DNA of 16,677 nt from Clostridia bacterium. GTDB taxonomy: Bacteria > Bacillota_A > Clostridia > Christensenellales > Aristaeellaceae. Below, piece by piece: positions 1-6,788 of this stretch (the stretch's first letter is position 1; the number at the start of each line of letters is the position of its first letter). Position numbers and translations under genes: made by a program. The stretch covers positions 1-16,677 of the forward strand of contig JAFWQM010000190.1 in the NCBI GenBank assembly GCA_017509065.1. Direction: 5' to 3'. Under the pieces are notes generated by a model. The model was not told where the DNA came from and ran no database searches. It saw only the letters and a program-made list of their open reading frames with translations.

Positions 1-165
1 ATCAATTTCTGGCCGTAATATGAGCATTTTCGGGCCAAACGGCCAGGAAATGCCATATTACAAGAAATTGATGTCTCCATCGAAAGACAGCTTTTTGCTG
101 ACTTTCGATGGCAGGGTGTCGACTTTGTCGACACCCTGAAGTTTTGCCTTTAACGCAAAACTTTT
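1..165. repeat. Array of four stacked inverted repeats
   Basis: Four consecutive dyads fill this stretch. The first spans 1-72: ATCAATTTCT (1-10) pairs with AGAAATTGAT (63-72), GTAATATG (15-22) with CATATTAC (54-61), GCATTT (24-29) with AAATGC (48-53), and GGCC lies at 33-36 and 41-44. The second is CCATCGAAAG/CTTTCGATGG (77-86, 102-111) with an inner CAGC/GCTG. The third is a perfect 12-bp stem CAGGGTGTCGAC (112-123) with a TTT loop and its complement at 127-138. The fourth is AAGTTTTGC/GCAAAACTT (139-147, 155-163). The T-run after the fourth is only four bases, so a simple terminator explains little of this. The array ends about 150 bases before the small plus-strand gene, and 166-300 shows no convincing promoter. 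Its role is unknown. The first dyad begins at base 1, so the array may extend further left. Confidence 0.85.
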
Positions 166-314
166 CATTCTTGACGCAATTACACTTTTATTGGTTCTTC
201 CGGGATATGGTATCTTGAAAAATGATAAAATTACTGATAACTCTCTCCGAACCCGCTTCCAATTTGCGCTTCCTGACGGTAAATTGTGTCTGCCGAAAGG
301 AGGCGCATTTTGTT

Positions 315-575
315 ATGGATCAAAGCATTCTTCTAAAGATTTACAGAGGGGAATACGCTCCATACAGGAGAAAGGATCAGAATTTTTCCAGCTACGACAA
401 GCTTATGGCGCTGCAGGAAGAAATACTGGCCGCCTTGCCAGAAGAAAAGCGGCCATTAATGGACTCAGTGCAGGACGCAATAAACACGCTTCTGATGGAT
501 GAAGGCGAGTCAGCTTTTATCGAGGGCGTCACATTCGGCGCCCGGTTGATGATGGAAGTGGGAGGTGGTGATTGA
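315..575 (+). CDS. DUF6809-like small protein of unknown function
   Basis: This gene encodes 86 residues starting MDQSILLKIYRGEYAP. The start at 315 is set by a strong AAAGGAGG ribosome binding site at 297-304 with a 10-base gap; a longer in-frame start at 222 has no such site. The pattern of a leading 'YRGE-x-x-P', a conserved 'SSYDKL', a central helix, and a C-terminal 'F-x-x-G-x-x-x-GARLMMEV' is what I know from the DUF6809 family of small Firmicutes proteins. Family membership is from memory of that pattern. No catalytic motif, signal peptide or membrane segment is visible, and it is probably a small helical cytoplasmic protein. Its last 66 bases overlap, on the opposite strand, the end of the GH1 gene, which suggests one of the two 3' ends was put there by a rearrangement. 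The function is unknown. Confidence 0.75.
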   Translation: MDQSILLKIYRGEYAPYRRKDQNFSSYDKLMALQEEILAALPEEKRPLMDSVQDAINTLLMDEGESAFIEGVTFGARLMMEVGGGD

Positions 576-1874
576 TAGCTCAGGACAAAATCTTCCTAAA
601 ACAGCCAGGCTCTCCTTGGGTTTACGTTTTCGTGTGTTTCGATCCACCGCAATCAGCCCGAATGTCATGGAAAAGCCTTTCTGCCATTCAAAGTTATCCA
701 ACAGGCTCCAATGGCAATAGCCTTTGATGGGAATACCATCGTCCAGACAGTTTTGGACTCCCTGTAAAGCCCGCTGAATAAACTCCACCCTGCGGCTGTC
801 GTCAGCAGTGGCGATACCGTTTTCAGTGACGATCAGATCGCCCTTGAAAGCTTCATGTACCCGGCGAAGAACATGTTCTAACGCTTCAGGATAGAATTCA
901 TAGTCCATTTGCGTGAGTTCAGCGCCATCGGGACAGGGAAGCTGTCCCTGAAGACCGTACTGGGTGCGGGTATAATTCTGTACGCCCAGGAAGTCGTCGC
1001 CCTGGATGAAGGGCAGATAGTGACGGAATTCTTCATTCCAAGCGTCCTCGGCATATTTTTCCCCGCCAGGAAGGGCCTGCAAATCATGCAGAGACAGGGT
1101 GATGCCCACTTTGATTTCGGGACGAATGGACTTGATCGCTTCTTTTGCCACCTGATGGGCGCGGAATACCAGGGTGTCTCCTTCGGGGGTACGCGCGGAA
1201 ACGAAAATCTTCGGATCGGGCGTGCCAAACACCTGGGCATTTTCCATGGCGGCGTATTTCATGTTCTCCATCATCTTCTGGAAATTCATGCCCACCTGTA
1301 CGGTGCCTTCCGCCGCTTTGCCCGCTTCCGCCTGATGCTTCTGGGCCTGCTCCGCCATCAGTCGGAAACGGCGGGAAATCGCGGCAAGCTGCAATCCCAT
1401 ATTAGCTTCGTTGATCGTGCAGATATAACGCAGTTCGCTTCCCAGCCTTTCGGTCACATACGCGGCGTAGCGCCTGAAATATGCAACCGTGCTTTCCGCT
1501 TCCCAGCCGCCCTTCTGGATCAGCCACACCGGGCTGGTGAAGTGCATCAGGGTCACGATGGGTTCCACACCATGCTGTTTGCAGCAGGCGATCACTTTCC
1601 GATAGTGTTCGATTTCCGCTTCGTCAAATTTTCCTTCTTCCGGCTCGATCCGGGCCCATTCGATGGAAAAGCGGTAGGCGTTCAGCCCGGCGTCCGCCAG
1701 CAGCCGGATGTCCTCCTCATAGCGGTTGTAATTGTCGCAGGCCATACCGCTAGGCTCGGTAAAGCTGGAATGAGGCATCTGCTCCTGCGCCCAATAATCG
1801 CTGTGGATGTTGTTGCCTTCTACCTGATGCGCCGCGGTTGCAGCACCGATCAGGAATCCTTTCGGAAAAGCCAT
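510..1874 (-). CDS. Glycoside hydrolase family 1 (beta-glucosidase type)
   Basis: A 454-residue retaining beta-glycosidase. The GH1 N-terminal pattern 'FPKGFLIGAATAAHQVEG' opens the protein. The acid/base glutamate lies in 'TINEAN' (Glu156), the nucleophile in 'IVTENGIA' (Glu351), and the aglycone/glycone-site motif 'HWSLLDNFEW' at about 388-397. The core is complete, and a start preceded by AAGGAGG with an 8-base gap supports residue 1. There is no signal peptide, so it acts in the cytoplasm. It likely releases a terminal beta-linked glucose or galactose from an imported glycoside; a phospho-specific role cannot be excluded. It is the last gene of the cluster, 13 bases after the GH43 stop, and its ribosome binding site touches that stop. 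The final 25 or so residues, after 'SLAVLGRF', do not look like a GH1 end and are partly antisense to the DUF6809-like gene. Confidence 0.93.
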   Translation of the reverse strand: MAFPKGFLIGAATAAHQVEGNNIHSDYWAQEQMPHSSFTEPSGMACDNYNRYEEDIRLLADAGLNAYRFSIEWARIEPEEGKFDEAEIEHYRKVIACCKQHGVEPIVTLMHFTSPVWLIQKGGWEAESTVAYFRRYAAYVTERLGSELRYICTINEANMGLQLAAISRRFRLMAEQAQKHQAEAGKAAEGTVQVGMNFQKMMENMKYAAMENAQVFGTPDPKIFVSARTPEGDTLVFRAHQVAKEAIKSIRPEIKVGITLSLHDLQALPGGEKYAEDAWNEEFRHYLPFIQGDDFLGVQNYTRTQYGLQGQLPCPDGAELTQMDYEFYPEALEHVLRRVHEAFKGDLIVTENGIATADDSRRVEFIQRALQGVQNCLDDGIPIKGYCHWSLLDNFEWQKGFSMTFGLIAVDRNTRKRKPKESLAVLGRFCPELSITTSHFHHQPGAECDALDKS

Positions 1875-1887
1875 GCTTTTGTCCTCC

Positions 1888-3678
1888 TTACAGTTTCACG
1901 CAGGTTCCTTCGGAGATGCCGCATTCATTGAAAGCGTCCACCCGCACAAAATATTCCCGTCCACGGATCAGTGCGCCGAGGCGCTTTTCTCCCGGCTCAA
2001 AAACCATATAGCTGTGATACAGCTTGTCCGGGCGTTCGCCGAACAGGATATTATAGCCCACCGTGTTGGCCTGGGCCGTGATGTTCACCATCATATCCAA
2101 TTCGCCTGTACGCTTCGCGGTGAAAACGGGGATCGAGGGTTTCTGTCCCTGCCCCAGGCCGAAAACCCGTAGGCCGGATATGCAGGGCTTTTGTCCGTAA
2201 GGAACAGATAAATCGGAAAGTTTCAGATACCGGACGGTAAAGCCATTCTCCCGAACGATCAAATCATGGGATAAGTCGGTTTGCGCACTGGATTTGTCTT
2301 CCACCACAAACCAGGCTTCACCGTCCAGGGAGGCTTCCAGCTTCCATTGGGTCTGCAGATCCCGTTCTTCGATATAACGTGCCTGACTGCCGCCTATGAT
2401 TTTTCCAGGACAGGGAATGTCAATTTTGTCATCTGCGAAATTGATCTGCACAGCGTAAACAGACATGGACTTGCCCAGGTCGATTTGCAGCCATTCCTTC
2501 CGATCATTGGAAGCCGCCTGCCACCAGGTCTGTACGTTTTCTTCCGTGGCTTTGCCGGGTTTATGCCCCTGTGTCCAGGAGGAAGCGTCGACCTGCTTGC
2601 CTGCGCTCAGCAGCATCCAGGCCGGATTCCGCCAGGGGTCACCCTCTTCCGCCATGGGCCAGTCACCGTAGCGCTGGTTGCAGAACAGTTCCCCATCTGC
2701 ATCAAAGCCCGCGGGCCAGATGCCCACTCTGCGTTCAAAATCGTGGTTGACGGAGATGCGCATGGTAGCCGTATGCCACCAATTTCCCCGCATATCCCGC
2801 ATGGTGCTGCCGTGGCCTGCGCCAGGCAGGAATCCGCCGGGCTTATAGGAATACGGATTATTCTTTGCAAGCCGAAATGGCCCCAAGGGGTGATCCGATA
2901 CATATACCCCGTCAGAATAGGTATTGTACTGTGTGCCGGGCGCGGCGTACTGCAAATAGTATGTGCCGTTATGCTTGTCCATCCAGGCTCCCTCTATGTA
3001 GGGCTTTCGGGAGAACATGCCGCGGATCAGCGGCCTGACTTCGGGTGGAAGCTGTTCCTCCGGCACGCCCCGACGCTGAATAAACGCCCGGTAGCCCATT
3101 TCGATTTCATCGTCCGAAGCGGGAAACTGGCTGTTATCCTCACCGATCCGCTCATAGCCAATTTCAAAGGGATGCCCTTCGATGAGCACACGCTGATCGC
3201 CCAAGGGCAGCATGGTCTCCCGATTCAGCTCCACACCCCAAATCGGTGTGATATTGGAGCACCCCCAATAGAAATACACCCGCCCGTCGTCATCAATGAA
3301 CAGGTTCGGGTCCCAGAAGGGAAAGGAACCCTCGATCTTCTCATAGGGGCCGTTCAGGATGTCCTTGGTGCGCCAGCGGTCGCAGTTTTCTTCCCTGCGG
3401 GAAGCGCAGAAATATACCCAATCGCCCATGACCCGCACGTCCGGCGCGTAATCGTAGAGGGGCAGTTCATGCGGCAGGCGGTGGTTTTCCCAATGCGCCA
3501 GATCATCGGAAACCCACACGCCCAGGGTCATGGAGGCGAAGATGTAGTACCGCCCCTGAAAGCAAATCATGGAAGGATCGGCGGCTTCCCGGCAGATTTG
3601 CATCTGGCCGTGCAAGCGCGGGTCCGCGTTGAACTGATAGCGATAATTGACATTGACCGGATTACAGATGTATTCCAT
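1888..3678 (-). CDS. GH43 arabinofuranosidase/xylosidase-like enzyme with discoidin and FN3 domains
   Basis: A 596-residue protein. Residues 1-345 form the five-bladed GH43 fold. The likely catalytic residues are Asp34 in 'REAADPSM' (base), Asp123 in 'FWDPNLFIDDDG' (pKa modulator) and Glu229 in 'YIEGAW' (acid), and 'GAGHGS' near 286-291 supplies the usual histidine. Residues about 385-510 look like an F5/8 type C (discoidin/CBM32-like) domain ('WLQIDLGKS'), and about 515-596 an FN3-like domain. GH43 enzymes mostly remove alpha-L-arabinofuranose or beta-D-xylose; the exact sugar is not readable here. There is no signal peptide, which is unusual for an enzyme carrying carbohydrate-binding-like domains. 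AGAGGAGG with a 7-base gap marks the start, 3 bases after the rhamnosidase stop, so the two are co-translated. Confidence 0.9.
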   Translation of the reverse strand: MEYICNPVNVNYRYQFNADPRLHGQMQICREAADPSMICFQGRYYIFASMTLGVWVSDDLAHWENHRLPHELPLYDYAPDVRVMGDWVYFCASRREENCDRWRTKDILNGPYEKIEGSFPFWDPNLFIDDDGRVYFYWGCSNITPIWGVELNRETMLPLGDQRVLIEGHPFEIGYERIGEDNSQFPASDDEIEMGYRAFIQRRGVPEEQLPPEVRPLIRGMFSRKPYIEGAWMDKHNGTYYLQYAAPGTQYNTYSDGVYVSDHPLGPFRLAKNNPYSYKPGGFLPGAGHGSTMRDMRGNWWHTATMRISVNHDFERRVGIWPAGFDADGELFCNQRYGDWPMAEEGDPWRNPAWMLLSAGKQVDASSWTQGHKPGKATEENVQTWWQAASNDRKEWLQIDLGKSMSVYAVQINFADDKIDIPCPGKIIGGSQARYIEERDLQTQWKLEASLDGEAWFVVEDKSSAQTDLSHDLIVRENGFTVRYLKLSDLSVPYGQKPCISGLRVFGLGQGQKPSIPVFTAKRTGELDMMVNITAQANTVGYNILFGERPDKLYHSYMVFEPGEKRLGALIRGREYFVRVDAFNECGISEGTCVKL

Positions 3679-3681
3679 GGT

Positions 3682-5940
3682 TCAGCCTCCTCTTTCCTGG
3701 TGATAGTGTCCGGCAGCGGCGCGTTCCGCTCTTCCGTCCGGCCACAGGATATCCGCCTGCACGTTTTCGGGAATCGTTATGTCAAGCATCAGGCTTTCGC
3801 CTTCATACCGCCAGGCGCTTTCAATGCGGCCATAGGGGGAATCCCATTGCGCGGAAGCATGGCCAAGGGCAGGATGCGGGCAGGGACGGATCATCAATTT
3901 TCCCGCCGCCATACGGATGCCGCACACACCGCTGAACAGCCAACCGGTGATGGCCCCGTAGGAATAATGATTCAGGGAATCGTGCATCGTACCGTCGGGA
4001 CGCATGCCGTCCCAGGTTTCCCAGATGGTCGTCGCACCTTTTCTGACCGCATACAGCCAGCCGGGACAGTCCTCCCGCAAAAGCAGCCGATAGGCCGTAT
4101 CTCCATGGCCGTAATCGGATAATACCCGGCAGAGATCAGGCGTGGAAAGGAAGCCGGTGTTCAGATGATACCCGTTTTGAATAACCAATGCGTTCAGATC
4201 ATCCGCCGCTTGCTGTTTTTCTTCCGCTTCCAGCAGCCCGAAGGCGATAACACGCACATAATCACATTGGCGGTCGGAGATGATTTTTCCATTCTTTGTA
4301 CAGGTGAAACGGTAGGCTTTTTTGATGTTTTCAACCAGAGCAGTGTATTTTTCCGCGTCCTCCGTTTTGCCTAAGATTTTCGCAATTTCATACAGCAGGG
4401 AAGCGGAACGGAAAAAGTACGCTGTAGCCACCTCCGGCGCGCCCATCATCATGGTTTTCCGCATGGCTTCTGTGTTGTCCACATCCGGCTGGCACCATTC
4501 GCCGAAATGAAAGCCCTGATCCGCCAGGTATTCCTTCCATGGATTGCTTTCGTTCTGCGGGCGGGTCGCGCTGGCCGCTCGCTTCCGGCAGAAATCCACC
4601 CACCGGCGCATCATATCATAGTTTTCTTCCAGGATCTCCTCTCTGCCGTATGCCTGATACAGCGCCCAGGGAACCAGCACGCAGGCGTCGCCCCAGCCCG
4701 CGGAGCCTTGCAGCATATTGGAAATCATGCTGCCCGTGTTATTGACCGGGGCGATATTCTGCACGAGGCCGTCTTCCCCCTGCGCCAGGCGGCATTCACC
4801 CAGCCACTTGCGCAGAATGGGATAACAATCCGCCAGATACACGGCAGTGGGGGCGAATACGCCCGCGTCCCCCGTCCAGCCTGCCCGCTCCCGGGTGGGG
4901 CAGTCGGTGGGAATATCGCAGAAATTGGAGCGCATACTCCACAGGCTGTTGAGGAACAGGCGGTTCACATCGGCATTCCCGCATTCAAAGAAGCCGGTCT
5001 GCGGCATCCGCGAATAGACGGCAACGGCGGTGAAGGAAGCGTCTGTCAGGTCAACGTCTGTTTCAATCTTCGCGTAACGGAAGCCAAAGATCGTAAATTG
5101 GGGCTTCCAGACATTCAGACCATCTTTGCAGATATAGTCCAGCCGCTGGGGAATGCCGCTTTTGTTTCGCTCACCCGGATCGAAATTGCTTTGGGTGAAA
5201 TTGCCGTTTTCATCCAGCGTTTCCCCGTGCCAGAGGGTGATTTTCTGACCCGCTTTTGCCATGACACGCAGTTTCGTATAGCCCGCCAGGTTTTGACCGA
5301 AGTCAATCACTGTTTCTCCGTTGGGCGTTTTGAACAGCCTGCCCGGAAAGCGCTCCTGTTCCAGAATGGGTACGCTCTCCGTTGGAGCCAGATTGGAAAA
5401 CCCAAAGTCCCGAACGATCACGCCATGCCAGCCTGTGATCTTCTCCATGCGGGCGTCATAGCTTTCACCGATTTGAAGATCGTTCAGGCGCGTAGGGCCA
5501 TTTTGACTGGCTTCCCAGCTTTCATCGCTGACCAGAACGGGCTTGCCGTTCACTTCCAGTTGGCACAGCAAGCCGATATCTGATCCATAGTAATTGCTCA
5601 GACCGTCCACGCCCACATTGCCTCGATACCAGCCGTCGCCCAAGGTGACGGTCAATTCGTTTTCTCCTTCCCGCAGGAGGGAGGACACGTCATAGCACTG
5701 TACCGTCAACCGCTTGTGATAATCCCCCGTGCCGGGAGCGAGAATAAAATCACCCACGCGCCGCCCATTGAGAAAAGCGGTATAGAGCCCGTGGCAGGTG
5801 ATATACAGGCAGGCGTTTCCCGACTTTTCGATGGTGAAACGGCGGTGCAGATAAGAGGCAGGCTGCCTTTCCGCTTCGTCATGGGGCAGCTCGGGATCGA
5901 TCCATTTCGCCATCCATTTTTCGGGCATCCGCTTTTCCAT
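3682..5940 (-). CDS. GH78 alpha-L-rhamnosidase
   Basis: A 752-residue inverting alpha-L-rhamnosidase, removing terminal L-rhamnose from plant glycosides or pectic oligosaccharides. Visible in order are an N-terminal beta-sandwich domain ('AFLNGRRVGDFILAPGTGDY', 'LGDGWYRGNVG'), the concanavalin-like segment ('ETVIDFGQNLAGY', 'LWHGETLDENG'), an (alpha/alpha)6 barrel with the GH78 signature 'DCPTRERAGWTGDA' (346-359, acid Glu351, Asp358), the 'TTIWETWDGM' motif holding the likely base Glu641, and a C-terminal beta domain. I chose the ATG at 5940 over one eight codons upstream (5964): GGGAGG sits 8 bases before it and the upstream ATG lies inside the preceding gene. Only 2 bases separate it from that gene's stop. 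There is no signal peptide, so it is cytoplasmic. This enzyme is the best clue to the cluster's substrate. Confidence 0.94.
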   Translation of the reverse strand: MEKRMPEKWMAKWIDPELPHDEAERQPASYLHRRFTIEKSGNACLYITCHGLYTAFLNGRRVGDFILAPGTGDYHKRLTVQCYDVSSLLREGENELTVTLGDGWYRGNVGVDGLSNYYGSDIGLLCQLEVNGKPVLVSDESWEASQNGPTRLNDLQIGESYDARMEKITGWHGVIVRDFGFSNLAPTESVPILEQERFPGRLFKTPNGETVIDFGQNLAGYTKLRVMAKAGQKITLWHGETLDENGNFTQSNFDPGERNKSGIPQRLDYICKDGLNVWKPQFTIFGFRYAKIETDVDLTDASFTAVAVYSRMPQTGFFECGNADVNRLFLNSLWSMRSNFCDIPTDCPTRERAGWTGDAGVFAPTAVYLADCYPILRKWLGECRLAQGEDGLVQNIAPVNNTGSMISNMLQGSAGWGDACVLVPWALYQAYGREEILEENYDMMRRWVDFCRKRAASATRPQNESNPWKEYLADQGFHFGEWCQPDVDNTEAMRKTMMMGAPEVATAYFFRSASLLYEIAKILGKTEDAEKYTALVENIKKAYRFTCTKNGKIISDRQCDYVRVIAFGLLEAEEKQQAADDLNALVIQNGYHLNTGFLSTPDLCRVLSDYGHGDTAYRLLLREDCPGWLYAVRKGATTIWETWDGMRPDGTMHDSLNHYSYGAITGWLFSGVCGIRMAAGKLMIRPCPHPALGHASAQWDSPYGRIESAWRYEGESLMLDITIPENVQADILWPDGRAERAAAGHYHQERGG

Positions 5941-5942
5941 GC

Positions 5943-6788
5943 TCAAAACCTCCCGTTCAGCCATTGGGCGCTGACTTCCAGGCTCTTGATCGGGTCTTTA
6001 TCCACCCAGTTTTTATGACTTTCCAGCACCACGGCCTGAATACCGTTGGCAAGGGCAATATCTTTCATGCCGTCCAAATCCATGTTTCCCGTGCCCAATT
6101 CCATGCTGTCGGCCTTCAGGATGGGCGTCATGGCGGGGCCCGTTTGCCTGCTGCCCCGATCCGTGATATGCCACAGCTTCATGCGGTTCCCCAGCCTGCG
6201 CATCCAGGCTTTCGCGTCCGCGCCGCCGTCTGTGAACCAGTAGGAATCAAACTCAAAATTCACGAAAGCAGGGTCGGTATCGGAAAGCAGAATTTCATAG
6301 GCTCGCAGACCGGGCTTTACCTGTAATAGCTCCACATTATGATTGTGGTACAGCAGAGTAAGCCCTGTTTGTTTGAGTGCCTCTCCCTCCTTGTTCAGTC
6401 GGGCAGCCAATTCCCGCACGCTGCTTTCATCGCTGTAATCAAAGCGGTACATGCCGGTGATGACCACGGTATCGGTGCCAAAGGTTTTGGCGTCCTCCAT
6501 TACTTTTTCCGGTTCCTTCTCGACGCTGCCCAGATCCGTTTGGAGGCTGATAATGCCAAGGCCGCTTTCCCGGATGAGCTTGTCCCAATTTAGCTTCCCG
6601 CCTTTTCCTGTGGGCATTCCGGCTGCTTTCGTCAGAAGGCGCACCAGAAAGGAGGTAGGGTGGATCATGAAGCGGTTGAGTTCAAGGCCGTCAAAACCTG
6701 CGGCCTTGATGCTGTTCAGCGTTTTCCGGGCTTGGTCTTCACTGCCTGTGACCGTGCCCAGCATGATCTGCTGCACTGCTTTTCTCAT
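5943..6788 (-). CDS. Xylose-isomerase-like TIM-barrel protein (sugar isomerase/epimerase family)
   Basis: A 281-residue protein of the AP-endonuclease-2/xylose-isomerase TIM-barrel superfamily. Fold markers are 'AAGFDGLELN' (beta-2), 'LLYHNHNVE' (about 145-153), 'FVNFEFDSYWFTDGGAD' with the metal-type Glu179 and Asp181, 'LWHITDRG' (205-212), 'ELGTGNMD' (230-237) and a late glutamate in 'VVLESHKNW'. These positions match the usual divalent-metal site. Members act as isomerases, epimerases or 3-keto-glycoside-processing enzymes, and sequence alone does not say which. It overlaps the GH2 stop by ATGA and is followed 2 bases later by the rhamnosidase, so it is made with the glycosidases. It likely handles a released sugar or a modified glycoside. 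There is no signal peptide. Confidence 0.85.
   Translation of the reverse strand: MRKAVQQIMLGTVTGSEDQARKTLNSIKAAGFDGLELNRFMIHPTSFLVRLLTKAAGMPTGKGGKLNWDKLIRESGLGIISLQTDLGSVEKEPEKVMEDAKTFGTDTVVITGMYRFDYSDESSVRELAARLNKEGEALKQTGLTLLYHNHNVELLQVKPGLRAYEILLSDTDPAFVNFEFDSYWFTDGGADAKAWMRRLGNRMKLWHITDRGSRQTGPAMTPILKADSMELGTGNMDLDGMKDIALANGIQAVVLESHKNWVDKDPIKSLEVSAQWLNGRF

Noticed and set aside
1..165. CRISPR array
   Set aside because: The units are inverted repeats of different sequence and length, with no constant direct repeat and no spacers.
139..166. Terminator for an upstream plus-strand gene
   Set aside because: The stem is good but only four T follow, and three more hairpins precede it, so a terminator does not explain the block.
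909..1931. Long plus-strand open frame opposite the GH1 gene
   Set aside because: It is antisense to a clear GH1 enzyme and has no ribosome binding site or recognisable domain. The same holds for the long plus-strand frames at 2281-4122, 4507-5583, 7322-8299 and 8871-10133.
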